64,000 bases of DNA from Labilithrix luteola (GTDB lineage: Bacteria; Myxococcota_A; Polyangia; Polyangiales; Polyangiaceae), in the NCBI RefSeq assembly GCF_001263205.1, contig NZ_CP012333.1:1302001-1366000 (forward strand). Reading direction: 5' to 3'. The position numbers were made by a program, and so were the translations under genes. Below are positions 15,901-24,666 of this stretch, in pieces. The first letter of the stretch is position 1, and every line of letters begins with the position of its first letter. The notes under the pieces were generated by a model. That model saw nothing but the letters and a program-made list of their open reading frames with translations. It did not search any database and was not told the origin of the DNA.

Positions 15901-16293
15901 CTACGGCACGTACACAGAGTTGATCTCGAATCGGAAGCCGTCCTCGGTCTCGAACACCCAGGCATCGAGTACGAGATCGCTCGCCCCTGACTCGATTGTC
16001 CACAGATCTATGAGCACCTGCCAGTAGGTCCCCATCCAATGCGAGACTGAGGTGCGCCACGTTTCATCAGGAAGCTCAGCAAGAGTCTCACCATAGTCCG
16101 TGACGTAGCCCTGTATTTGGTCAACGGTCTTCGCCGAGACCGGCGCAACAGAGCTAGGGCGTCTCACAAGTTCATAGTCTCCGTGAACGAGCGCGTTGAC
16201 GACCTCTCGGAATACTGGCCGCCAAACGCTTGCAATAGGATGCGCCGAATTCTCGTCCTTCACCGGCTCGTGAGTCTCGTTTTGTCCTCGCAT
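15901..16293 (-). CDS. DUF7668-like protein
   Basis: A 130-residue protein whose pattern, WRPVFREVVNALVHGDYEL, then VTDYGETLAELPDETW, SHWMGTYWQVLIDLW and a final FRFEINSVYVP, matches my memory of the DUF7668 family. It is cytosolic by appearance, with no signal peptide or membrane helix. It starts 8 bp after the DUF4265 stop and is surely cotranscribed with it. Small acidic proteins of this kind are often immunity or accessory proteins beside toxins, but no toxin is visible here, so that role is a guess. Confidence 0.7.
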   Translation of the reverse strand: MRGQNETHEPVKDENSAHPIASVWRPVFREVVNALVHGDYELVRRPSSVAPVSAKTVDQIQGYVTDYGETLAELPDETWRTSVSHWMGTYWQVLIDLWTIESGASDLVLDAWVFETEDGFRFEINSVYVP

Positions 16294-16301
16294 CGCACTC
16301 C

Positions 16302-16763
16302 CTAATCTTGATGGCGCATCGATGGAAACGCGACTGCTACCGAGTCATGGTCCAGACGTGCCAGTGCGGCATCCACCGTTTTGATCGGAACCGATTCGGG
16401 GACATCGATGGAGTAGGTTCCTGCCTGCTCGAGCGTCACCGTGTTGCAGCCAATCCCACGCAGTTGGGCTAGAACGGTGTCGATCGTACCTGAGGGTTGC
16501 AATCGCAACAGCCAGACGGTGGTGCGGCCAGATCTTGCGACATGGCGCCAAGGCTGAACGCGGTCCCCCCCCGCCTCGAGCGTGGCGTCGATCACGTCGC
16601 CCACGGACAGGTCCCTCACGAATCGTGGTGACTCGACTGCCACATAGCCCTCGGACGCTATTCGGAACGGCAATGACTCGACTGCCACCGGCGGCCAGCC
16701 ATCCTCGACCTCCAAGGGAAACGCAAGAGACACACGGGAACCGATGGACCTACTCACAGGCAT
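16302..16763 (-). CDS. DUF4265-domain protein
   Basis: A 153-residue protein with the DUF4265 signature: DGWPPVAVESLPFRI near residue 20, VRDLSVGDVIDAT near 49, then SGRTTVWLL, an LRGIGCNTVTLEQ stretch and a DVPES segment. The family is widespread, soluble and of unknown function; members often occur singly or beside other small orphan proteins. It is the first gene of the leftward cassette unit and lies 91 bp downstream of the leucine-rich lipoprotein gene, in the same direction. Confidence 0.8.
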   Translation of the reverse strand: MPVSRSIGSRVSLAFPLEVEDGWPPVAVESLPFRIASEGYVAVESPRFVRDLSVGDVIDATLEAGGDRVQPWRHVARSGRTTVWLLRLQPSGTIDTVLAQLRGIGCNTVTLEQAGTYSIDVPESVPIKTVDAALARLDHDSVAVAFPSMRHQD

Positions 16764-16840
16764 GCCTCGCCGCGTGACTCAGGGCAGGCCACCACTGGGG
16801 TGCTGTTGCGTCCGCCGCCTTCCACTATTCGGGGGCCCTA

Positions 16841-16880
16841 CGATTCGATGACCGTCACGGCGTGCACCGACCGAGGGCGT
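16841..16880. repeat. direct repeat, right copy (40 bp)
   Basis: Identical to 15041-15080. This copy spans the stop codon (16855-16857) and last codons of the intact leucine-rich lipoprotein gene plus 14 bp beyond it. Confidence 0.9.
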
Positions 16881-18765
16881 ACCAATCGATCCTGCCGGAG
16901 GTGAGACGGGTATTGATGGCATCGACAGAGCACGAGGGGAGCTCCGGGCAATACTCGATGTTGCCCGTGGATACGCGAGCGAGCGACGGAAACGAAATGT
17001 TCGTGAGGGCGTAGTTGCTCGACAAGTACAGATTGTCCGTCTCTACCAAGTTCGGGAATACCAGCGACTCTGCGGCGAGGTTCGCCAGGTGCAAGAATTT
17101 AAGAGACGTCGGCACCGTCGCGAGCGGACCGAGGTTTACGAGCTTTGGTGCTCGATCGAGCACGAGCGCGTTGAGCGAGTGAAGTTGAGGAACCTCGACA
17201 CTCGCAAGTTTCCCAAGGCCATAAAGCCCCAGGGAGGAAACCGACTCCAACGCCGGAAAGGCGATGCTCGTGAGCGCCGAAAGATTCGCAATCTCGACCC
17301 ATTTCACACCCGTCGCCGCAGGAAGCGAGAAGGTCGTGAGGCGGTTGGCTTCCTGGAGTTGGACCCCCTCGAGGTCGGTCACGGCGGAAAGGTCGACGCG
17401 GCTCAGCATGGGCGCCGGCCCGATGGTAATCACCGTCGTCCCGCTCCCTTGCAGCAGCGGCGCCGACACCTTCGTGATCGTCGCCAGCTCGTACGCCCTC
17501 AGCGTACCGACCGATGTCAGTGACGGCAGCGAGAGCTGGGTCGCGCGCGGAGCGCGGAAAAGCAGTAACTCGTTCGTGACGGTCTTGAGCCGCGGGAGAT
17601 CGATCGATGCAAGTTCCGGGAGGTCGCCGAGCACGATGCTCTCGGCCTCCTCGAGCTTCGGGAGCTGCATGGAGGCGAGCGCCAGCTTGCCCTTGCTCCA
17701 GGGCTGCACCCAAATCTTGCCTGTCGCTTTCTTCAGCTCCGGCAAGCGGAGGGTCGTGAGCGCGGCGTCATCGAGCGTGAGTCCCCCGCACTCGATGAGC
17801 TCCGGCATCGAGAGCTGCGCGAGCCGGCCCGTCAAGCGGATGCTCACCGGACCGACGTGGGTGAGGACTGGGAAAGACAGCTCCTCGAGGCGGTTGTCCG
17901 TTCCGCCGACCGTGAACGAGCCCGCATGCTCGAGCGCGGGGAAGGTCAGTGAGATCCGCTCGCGCACGTACGCGAAGTAGACGTCGCCAACGACGTCGCG
18001 AAGACGCGGAAGATCCAACGTGGTGAGGCCATTGAGGGCGTCCACAGAGAACCACCCTTCGATCCGCTCGAGGCTCGGGAGCGCGAGCTCCCGAAGGCTG
18101 GCCATGGAGAAGGTGGCGTTGCCCGAGATGGTCTTCAGTGCTGGCAGCGAGAGCTTCTGAACCGTCCCGAGGGTCGATATCCGCAGGTCACCGACCGACG
18201 CTAGTTGCGGCGCGTCGATCGATATCACCGAAGCAAGCTCGACAGCGAACGTGCCGGCGACGTTCCGCAGGAGTGGCAACGAGAGCGTCGAAGTGCTGCT
18301 GGATACGACTCGAAGGTTGGCCCCGATTACCTCGAGCGCGTCCAAGGTCACGACCGGACTCGTGCTCACGAAGAAGATGCTGCCCGACACCTCCCGAAGC
18401 CGCGGGAGCGCGATCGGACTCGTCGTATCGATCGTAAGCGAGCCACGGATGCACGTGATCGACGCGAGTGCGGCAGCGTCGCTCGACGACATCACCATCA
18501 CGTCCCCCTCGACACACGGGGGCTCCGCGGCGTCCTGACCTCCATCCGCCGAGCCGTCATCCGGCACAATCGAGCCGTCGGCCTGCGCGTCCGGCAAAGG
18601 CTCGACGTGCGCGTCGGCTTCCGCACCGACTCCCCCGTCGGGGAAAGATGCGTCTGTCGAGGGATCGACGGGTTCGTCGAGCGGATCGATCACCTGCCCA
18701 CAGGCAACGAGCAGTGCCGTGATTGTGGTCAGTGAAGAAAGAGCGGACAGCAGCCGAAAGCGCAC
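16855..18765 (-). CDS. lipoprotein with leucine-rich (receptor L-type) repeats
   Basis: A 636-residue surface lipoprotein: signal peptide with lipobox LVAC (Cys about 22), an Asp/Ala/Gly/Pro linker to about residue 80, then about twenty repeats of roughly 23 residues built on LxLPxLxxVxG (for example LPRLREVSGSIFF, LPALKTISGNATF, LPRLRDVVGDVYF, LPELKKATGKIWV). These should form a long right-handed solenoid like the receptor L domain and yeast Ecm33-type proteins. The end is PELPSCSVDAINTRL and a small GRCTP cap with paired cysteines. A surface adhesion or recognition role is inferred. A broken copy of its 3' end is at 15041. Confidence 0.85.
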   Translation of the reverse strand: MRFRLLSALSSLTTITALLVACGQVIDPLDEPVDPSTDASFPDGGVGAEADAHVEPLPDAQADGSIVPDDGSADGGQDAAEPPCVEGDVMVMSSSDAAALASITCIRGSLTIDTTSPIALPRLREVSGSIFFVSTSPVVTLDALEVIGANLRVVSSSTSTLSLPLLRNVAGTFAVELASVISIDAPQLASVGDLRISTLGTVQKLSLPALKTISGNATFSMASLRELALPSLERIEGWFSVDALNGLTTLDLPRLRDVVGDVYFAYVRERISLTFPALEHAGSFTVGGTDNRLEELSFPVLTHVGPVSIRLTGRLAQLSMPELIECGGLTLDDAALTTLRLPELKKATGKIWVQPWSKGKLALASMQLPKLEEAESIVLGDLPELASIDLPRLKTVTNELLLFRAPRATQLSLPSLTSVGTLRAYELATITKVSAPLLQGSGTTVITIGPAPMLSRVDLSAVTDLEGVQLQEANRLTTFSLPAATGVKWVEIANLSALTSIAFPALESVSSLGLYGLGKLASVEVPQLHSLNALVLDRAPKLVNLGPLATVPTSLKFLHLANLAAESLVFPNLVETDNLYLSSNYALTNISFPSLARVSTGNIEYCPELPSCSVDAINTRLTSGRIDWYALGRCTP

Positions 18766-19003
18766 GGGCGACCTCTATCGCGAGAAGTGACGGTCGCAAG
18801 ACCATCGGGCGGTTTCAGAGCAGCTGCGAGCCGCGTAGAAACAAAGAGGAGAGTGCAATGCACGACACCGCCTTGTCTATCCTCCCTGGGGATGATGCCT
18901 GCGCATCCCTGCCGAATACGGTCCGGCACTTAGGCGCTCATGGCGGGCGCCGACTCTCGTCACCGGCGACTGCCATCTTTCAGCAGCCGCCTTGATGGCG
19001 CGA

Positions 19004-19414
19004 TTACTTGCGCGGGGACAGGATGAGCTCGCGAAGTTGTGCGTTGCGCAGAGCGTAGGCAACCCAGAGCAGCACGCCCATGACGACCGCGAACCAGAAC
19101 GGTGTGCCCGTCCGCACGTGTGTGGAGACGGCGCCGCCGAGATAGGCGGTCACGAGGACTGCGCCGAGGAATTGCGTCCTCGGAATGATGTGGAGCAGCG
19201 TCGAGACGGCGAGCACCGCGCCGAGCGGGCGAATGACCTCGAACGCGAGGCCGACCTTCGCCGAGCCCTCGACGACGGGCGCGAGCAGAACCAACTTGCC
19301 GAGCGCGTCGACGAGGAGAAAGGCGACGATGAGCCCGGTGAGCACACGGCCAATCCAGAGCTGCACGCGCGAGTCGCGGGTATCGATCGAGGGGTAAGCG
19401 AGCGCCTTTTCCAT
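19004..19414 (-). CDS. DoxX-like small membrane protein
   Basis: A 136-residue protein with four predicted membrane helices (GRVLTGLIVAFLLVDALGKL, LAFEVIRPLGAVLAVSTLLH, FLGAVLVTAYLGGAVSTHV, FWFAVVMGVLLWVAYAL) and the fold of the DoxX-like (DoxX_2) family. The function of this branch is not established; some DoxX relatives work with redox or detoxification proteins. The start is supported by GGAGG 8 bases upstream. The gene stands alone. The 238 bp to its right, up to the leucine-rich gene, shows nothing. Confidence 0.82.
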   Translation of the reverse strand: MEKALAYPSIDTRDSRVQLWIGRVLTGLIVAFLLVDALGKLVLLAPVVEGSAKVGLAFEVIRPLGAVLAVSTLLHIIPRTQFLGAVLVTAYLGGAVSTHVRTGTPFWFAVVMGVLLWVAYALRNAQLRELILSPRK

Positions 19415-19587
19415 GACGGTCCTCCGTTCGTGTTTGGTCGAGGCCGGCTCTCTTGCCTGCCTTCACTGACACGGCGAACGAAGCAGGGCCGGATCGACAT
19501 GCCCCTCGATATTTTTTTCAGGCCTCCGAAATTCCTCGAGAAAAACTCACCTCAACCGCAATTGCGACTTGCGCGGAGCGAACGCCC

Positions 19588-22020
19588 TCACCACTTGAAG
19601 AGCTGGGCGGCGGGGTTCGTCGGGGCGCGGGAGTCGAAGCTGGCGGTGCGGTCGAGATCGACCGTGGCAACCTGATCGAACTCGGAGGAGCCTGCGTTGA
19701 TCATGTACGTGACGCGGTTGATGCGAGGAACGCCGCCAGCCTGCTTGTTCACGTGCAGGACCGAATAGCCGTACATCGACTGGGCGCCGTACTTTTCGTC
19801 GGAGAGGTCCGCGTTCGACGTCAGGCGCACGATGGCGAGCTCGCGCGGGCCGCCGTCGTCGGCGTCGAGCATCTTTTGCGGCATCTCTTGTGACGTGCGC
19901 GCGGCAAGCATCGGGGCGAGACGATCGCGCCAGGCGGCAACCGTGCGCTTCGTCGCGGCGATGGCGGCGCGGCTTCCTTCGCGCGTGGCGTCGCCGTTCT
20001 CCCACGCGAAACGCCGAACTGGGTTCGCGAGCTCGAGTGCTTCGATGCGCGCGTTACTCTTGTCGTCGAGCGCGATGCGATTGGGAACGAGCGCGTCGCC
20101 CGACTGCTTCATCTCCAGCGAATTGAGATGCGCGTGACCGATGAGCAACGTGCGAATGCGCGAGTTCTGGGCAATCCGCTGGAGGAGCTCCACGCCCGAT
20201 AGGAAGTAGCCACTACCCTCGTGGTCGAAATCCTCGTCGGGGCCCATCCACTCCTGCAATCCGTCGTGTAGGCAGCTGTCGCGATCTTCGATCGACAGAT
20301 CGAGGTCATCGTTCTTGCAAATGAGCGGCAGAAACACCTCGCCGAGCAGATAGTTCAGCGTGCTCTGCGCGATGCTCTGGTAGTTCAGGAGCGGAAAGTA
20401 GTAGCCGAAGTCCTTGCCGAGGTGTCCGCCGCGCGGATCGTGGTGCATGACGAGCACCACGTCTTGTGCGGCCACCGTCGCGCGAACGAGCTCACGATCC
20501 AGCCAATCGAGCTGCACCTTGGAGACGCCGCCGCCGTAGTTCACCGTGTACATGCCCCAGCCGGTTCGGCGGTGCTGGCGAAGCTCGTACGTATTCATCG
20601 ACACGTAACGATTCTTGGCGAACGTCCATGACGCGTAGAGCGGTCCGTACGTCTTCTTCCACTGGTAGAAGCCGTCGTACAGGATCATGTTGCGATCGCT
20701 GCGCGGCACTTCGGAGAAGGAGGTTGCGAACGAGTCGCCGGGCGAGCGCTTGAACGCGCCCTGGTAGATGTCGCGATGGAGACCGCCGACGGTGTCATGG
20801 CTCTTGTCGAGGAACGCCGAGAGCGCGCTCCACGAGTAGTCGGGCCACGCGATGTTGTTTTGCAGGTCGATGACGCCCTCGAGCGTGGTTCCCACCTTGG
20901 CGTCGAAGGATTCCACGAGGCCCGGAACGTGGCCGACGGAGGCGTAGCCGTCGTGATTTCCCGGCGTCAGGAAGATTGGATAGTCGAGGCGCTTCAGCGC
21001 AGCGATGACGCGCTTCGCTTCGTCGTTGTACGTCGTCGCCACCGTCGATTCAGTGAGCGAGCCGGGCGAGCCGCCGTTGTGGAGATCGCCGTTGAACGTG
21101 ATGAATGCCGCGTTCCGAACGTTCGGCTCGGAGCTGCCATTCACGTTGTCGACGAACTGGTCGAGCATATCGGCCGTGATCGTCGCGTACGCGCTACCCA
21201 CCGAGACCTGCGTGTCGGTCACGTTGAGTGCCGTGTACTCCTCGGATTCGTGCTGGAACACGCGCACGGCGTTGTATTGCCACTCGAAGACGTTCGCGTA
21301 GACCTTGCCGTTCTTGCGAACTTCGAAGCGTGCGTCGTAGAGCCCCGGCGGCACATTTTGCATGGCCGCCTGATCGAAGACGAAGCGAATCGTGCTTCGC
21401 CTCTTGAACGCGTCCGGCATGTCGGCCGGCTCGGCGTTCACCAGCATCTTCGAGGGCGTGATGCGATAGACGCCATCGCCGGGCGACTGCGCATTGCCGC
21501 TCTCGGTCGCCCGCGCGCGCGCATTCTTCGCGACGAGAAAGAAGGCGATGTCGTTCGCGTCGTCCGTCTCGAGGGTCAGCGGCCGAGGAGAACCGTCGGT
21601 CGACGCTGGCGCGTTCGGCGCGAGATGCGCGATCGCGTCGGCTTCGATGCGCGTAACCATGACGAGCTCGTCGGCCGCATCGTCACGCACGAAGAGGTTC
21701 GGATTGCCGAGCGTCGGGTAGACGAGACGATCGATGACCGGCCGACCGTCGATGGCCCACGGCATGACCTGCTCGTTCTCGATCGGCTCGGCGTAGAAGA
21801 CGTCGGCGAGGTACGTCTCGCCCTTGTTCGAGAGGACTTCCCAAGGGCGCTCGCGAATCACCTCGGGCGACGAGGAGGCGCCGTTCGGGTCGTTCGTGGA
21901 CGTTCCCTTCTTGCCACCGACGACGTCGTTCGAGCTGGTCGTGTCGGCCTCCGAGCCGCAGCCGGCCACGGACGTCACCGCCGCCAAGCACAGGGCTGCG
22001 AGCCACCTCGAACGGATCAT
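19588..22020 (-). CDS. exported metallophosphoesterase lipoprotein
   Basis: An 810-residue lipoprotein (lipobox VAGC, Cys about 21) with a calcineurin-like phosphoesterase domain in the middle. Metal ligands are visible in FNGDLHNGG (about 310-317), TPGNHDG (about 353-358), LVMHHDPRGGHLG and LIGHAHLNS. About 300 residues before the domain are probably a beta-rich binding region. The enzyme should hydrolyse a phosphomono- or diester outside the cytoplasm; the substrate is unknown. MIRSRW is chosen as start because it opens the signal peptide; an ATG six codons upstream is possible. The gene is divergent from the serine hydrolase at 22250. Confidence 0.85.
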   Translation of the reverse strand: MIRSRWLAALCLAAVTSVAGCGSEADTTSSNDVVGGKKGTSTNDPNGASSSPEVIRERPWEVLSNKGETYLADVFYAEPIENEQVMPWAIDGRPVIDRLVYPTLGNPNLFVRDDAADELVMVTRIEADAIAHLAPNAPASTDGSPRPLTLETDDANDIAFFLVAKNARARATESGNAQSPGDGVYRITPSKMLVNAEPADMPDAFKRRSTIRFVFDQAAMQNVPPGLYDARFEVRKNGKVYANVFEWQYNAVRVFQHESEEYTALNVTDTQVSVGSAYATITADMLDQFVDNVNGSSEPNVRNAAFITFNGDLHNGGSPGSLTESTVATTYNDEAKRVIAALKRLDYPIFLTPGNHDGYASVGHVPGLVESFDAKVGTTLEGVIDLQNNIAWPDYSWSALSAFLDKSHDTVGGLHRDIYQGAFKRSPGDSFATSFSEVPRSDRNMILYDGFYQWKKTYGPLYASWTFAKNRYVSMNTYELRQHRRTGWGMYTVNYGGGVSKVQLDWLDRELVRATVAAQDVVLVMHHDPRGGHLGKDFGYYFPLLNYQSIAQSTLNYLLGEVFLPLICKNDDLDLSIEDRDSCLHDGLQEWMGPDEDFDHEGSGYFLSGVELLQRIAQNSRIRTLLIGHAHLNSLEMKQSGDALVPNRIALDDKSNARIEALELANPVRRFAWENGDATREGSRAAIAATKRTVAAWRDRLAPMLAARTSQEMPQKMLDADDGGPRELAIVRLTSNADLSDEKYGAQSMYGYSVLHVNKQAGGVPRINRVTYMINAGSSEFDQVATVDLDRTASFDSRAPTNPAAQLFKW

Positions 22021-22148
22021 GAGCCGGCAGGTAGGCACATGTCAGGCCGGAGAACGTTTGATGGCAAATCATCGAAAATTCCGTCCATAGCGGGCATCCA
22101 AGTGACGGGAGCGCGTCAGACATGGGGATGGAACGATCCAGGGAAGGA

Positions 22149-22175
22149 CGGACGATTCCACGACAGAATCGTCCG
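22149..22175. promoter_or_regulatory. 10-bp inverted repeat in divergent promoter region
   Basis: CGGACGATTC (22149-22158) and GAATCGTCCG (22166-22175) are perfect complements with a 7-base loop, 75 bp upstream of the serine hydrolase gene and 130 bp upstream of the phosphoesterase gene. It could be an operator for either. Confidence 0.5.
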
Positions 22176-22249
22176 CCCGAGCACGCTCGCACGTCGATTG
22201 CACGAGGGCTCGTTCGTCGGATCGTCGCAACGACCAAGGAGAACGAGGC

Positions 22250-23452
22250 ATGAGCACCAGCGGATTTTCGAAAGCACGACTCCATCGCATGCAGGACAAC
22301 CTCGAGCGTCACGTCGAGAGCGGGTTCGCGCCCGGCGTGGTCACGCTCGTGGCGCGCGGGACAGAGATTCACGTCGATGTCATCGGCGCGCAGGCGTTCG
22401 GCGGCGCTCCGATGCAACGCGACACGCTCTTTCGCATCTCGTCGATGACCAAGCCCGTCACCGCGGTCGCCACGATGATTCTGGTCGAGGAGTGCGTGCT
22501 CCGTCTCGACGAGCCGGTCGATACGTTCCTGCCGGAGCTCGCGAACCGCACCGTTCTCCGCGCGCCCGACGCTCCTCTCCACGACACCGTGCCTGCGAAG
22601 CGCGCGATCACGTTGCGTGACCTCCTCACCTTCCGCGCCGGCTACGGCTTCTACTTCGGGCCTTCCGTCCACGAGTCCGTCACGAAAGCCATCGACGCGC
22701 TCGAATTGAAGTTCGGTGCGCCGAAGCCGCGCACGCCGCATACACCCGACGAGTGGATGCGTCGCCTCGGCACGCTGCCGCTCGTCCATCAACCTGGCGA
22801 GCAGTGGCGGTACGGCACCGGCTCCGAGCTTCTCGCGGTGCTCGTCGCGCGTGCGTCCGGCAAGTCGTTCGAGGATTTCCTGCGCGAGCGAATCTTCGAG
22901 CCCCTCGGCATGAAGGACACGTTCTTCACGGTGCCCGCGGAGGAACGTCACCGACTCGCAACGAGCTACTGGGCCCTTTCGGCGGACAAGCCCGTCGCGA
23001 TCTACGACTCGGTCGAAGACAGCCAGTGGAACACGCCGCCGCCGTTTCCTTCGGGCAGCGCCGGGCTCGTCTCCACCGCCGACGACTTCTTCGCCTTCGC
23101 GCGAATGCTCATGAACGGTGGCAAAGACGGCAACACGTCGATCCTTTCGCGCGCCTCCGTCGAGACCATGACCACCGACCAGCTCACGCCCGAGCAGAAA
23201 GCGCTCTCTCCCTTCGCCGGACTGTGGGACGACCACGGCTGGGGCTTCGGCGTCTCTATCGCCACGAAGCGCACCGACCTCTACAAGATCCCCGGCCGCT
23301 ATGGTTGGGACGGCGGGCTCGGCACCGCATGGGCCAACGATCCCAAAGAGCGCATGGTAGGCATCATGCTCAGCCAGCGCGCGGGGTTCCCCTCGCAGAA
23401 CCCGCTCTACTTGGATTTCTGGACGTCCGCCTACCAAGCCATCGAGGATTAA
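22250..23452 (+). CDS. serine hydrolase (class C beta-lactamase/CubicO type), cytosolic
   Basis: A 400-residue hydrolase without a signal peptide. The nucleophile motif SMTK lies at 65-68, the Tyr motif is in WRYGTGSELL (about 184), and GYGWDGGLGTAW-like sequence near 358 occupies the third motif. Members include esterases such as EstB and beta-lactamase-like enzymes; no substrate is evident. AAGGAG lies 11 bases upstream of the ATG. The YdeI/OmdA-like gene starts 4 bp after the stop, so the two form an operon. Confidence 0.88.
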   Translation: MSTSGFSKARLHRMQDNLERHVESGFAPGVVTLVARGTEIHVDVIGAQAFGGAPMQRDTLFRISSMTKPVTAVATMILVEECVLRLDEPVDTFLPELANRTVLRAPDAPLHDTVPAKRAITLRDLLTFRAGYGFYFGPSVHESVTKAIDALELKFGAPKPRTPHTPDEWMRRLGTLPLVHQPGEQWRYGTGSELLAVLVARASGKSFEDFLRERIFEPLGMKDTFFTVPAEERHRLATSYWALSADKPVAIYDSVEDSQWNTPPPFPSGSAGLVSTADDFFAFARMLMNGGKDGNTSILSRASVETMTTDQLTPEQKALSPFAGLWDDHGWGFGVSIATKRTDLYKIPGRYGWDGGLGTAWANDPKERMVGIMLSQRAGFPSQNPLYLDFWTSAYQAIED

Positions 23453-23456
23453 TCGC

Positions 23457-23783
23457 ATGCCCGCCTCCCCCTCTCGCGCGAAACGCGCGACGAAGCGCGA
23501 AGCTTCACGACCCAAGCCGCAACCGGCGATGGGCAACCTGAAGCGAGCCATCCAACCGATGCCCGCGTTCGTGAAGCGCGCGCTCGACGAGCGAGGCCTG
23601 ATGCCGGCCTACCGCGCGCGACCGGCCTTCCAGCAGAACGACTACCTCGGCTGGATCGCGCGAGCGAAGCGCGACGAGACCAAGCAGAAGCGCCTCACGC
23701 AGATGCTCGACGAGCTCGACGCCGGCGACGTTTACATGAACATGAAGTGGCGCCCGCTCAAGACACGACTGCCGAAAGGTTGA
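23457..23783 (+). CDS. YdeI/OmpD-associated family protein
   Basis: A short (108-residue) basic protein. After a disordered Lys/Arg-rich N-terminus it carries the conserved ARPAFQQNDYLGWIARAKR and QMLDELDAGDVYMNMKW segments of the YdeI/OmdA family. That family is linked in some species to bacteriocin or peptide resistance, but its mechanism is not known. The usual N-terminal DUF1801 or OmdA extension is missing, so this is the minimal form. It is coupled to the serine hydrolase gene in front. Confidence 0.82.
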   Translation: MPASPSRAKRATKREASRPKPQPAMGNLKRAIQPMPAFVKRALDERGLMPAYRARPAFQQNDYLGWIARAKRDETKQKRLTQMLDELDAGDVYMNMKWRPLKTRLPKG

Positions 23784-23931
23784 GCATCAAGATGCGAGTG
23801 GTGACTCGGCTCATGCGCAAAACGGGCGACGAAGCGCCCTAAAATGAGGCACTTCGAGTGTCGCTCGTCCCCGTCGGAAGACGAGTTGAGAATGTGAGCG
23901 ATGACTTGCATAGTCTCTCCAGGAGCCCACG

Positions 23932-24630
23932 ATGTCCTGGAAGCCCATTCGCGCCGCGAAAGCCCTCTACAGTCTTGCTGCGCTCGTGCGCGATCCGAAT
24001 CGCCTCGGCCAGGTGTTCGAGATGGCCGACGCTCTCTCGACGCCGGAGGTCATCGACAAGATGGCCGCGGCGCTCGCACGTGATCCGCAAGGCGACCGTG
24101 CGCTCGACGAGCGACCTCGCATCGACGTCGACTTGCAGGAGCTGAAGCGCTGCCCCGAAGGCTCCCTCGGACGAGCCTTCGCCGACACGATGATCGCGCA
24201 GGGCCTCGACCCGAAAGACATCCCGCCGCTCCAGAGCCCGGACCGCGCCACGTACGTGCGCGCCCACCTCTACGAAACGCACGACGTCTGGCACACGGTG
24301 ACCGAATTCGGCACGACCTGGCCCGAGGAGATCGGCCTTCAGGCCTTCTACCTCGCGCAAATCCCGGGTCCCCTGCCCGCGGTCCTCCTTGCCGTCGGCT
24401 GTCTGCGCGTCGCGCTCTTCGAGATGTCCGCGCGGGGCGCGATGATGGACGCCGTCGCTCGAGGCTGGGAGATGGGCAAGAGCGCACGTCCGCTCTTCGG
24501 CGTGCGCTGGAACGATCTCTGGAACACGCCGCTCGACGAAGTTCAGGCCATGCTCGGCGTGGTCCCTCGCGCCGGCGGGAAGAGCAGCGCCAAGAAGACC
24601 ACCGAGACGCCTGCTCTCACCGTTTCCTGA
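23932..24630 (+). CDS. Coq4-family protein
   Basis: A 232-residue protein with the Coq4 metal motif: H117-D-V-W-H121 followed by E133 (HDxxH-x11-E). In eukaryotes Coq4 organises the ubiquinone-synthesis complex and oxidatively decarboxylates the ring; bacterial homologues are less studied. The flanking helices FGTTWPEEIGLQAFYLAQ and VLLAVGCLRVALFEM also fit. It is encoded beside, and convergent with, a quinone oxidoreductase gene, which hints at quinone metabolism, though the two are on opposite strands. No ubiquinone genes are next to it. Confidence 0.85.
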   Translation: MSWKPIRAAKALYSLAALVRDPNRLGQVFEMADALSTPEVIDKMAAALARDPQGDRALDERPRIDVDLQELKRCPEGSLGRAFADTMIAQGLDPKDIPPLQSPDRATYVRAHLYETHDVWHTVTEFGTTWPEEIGLQAFYLAQIPGPLPAVLLAVGCLRVALFEMSARGAMMDAVARGWEMGKSARPLFGVRWNDLWNTPLDEVQAMLGVVPRAGGKSSAKKTTETPALTVS

Positions 24631-24666
24631 AGAGACGTTCGAACGCCGGCGCGACGCTGACTAGCT

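Noticed and set aside
15041..16880. Integrase-type attachment sites at the 40-bp direct repeats
   Set aside because: No integrase, transposase or tRNA is present, and the repeats are explained by homology of the lipoprotein gene ends; mobility remains only a hypothesis.
22060..22240. Small plus-strand gene between the phosphoesterase and hydrolase genes
   Set aside because: Only shadow frames with Arg-rich composition; the interval is better explained as a divergent promoter with an inverted repeat.
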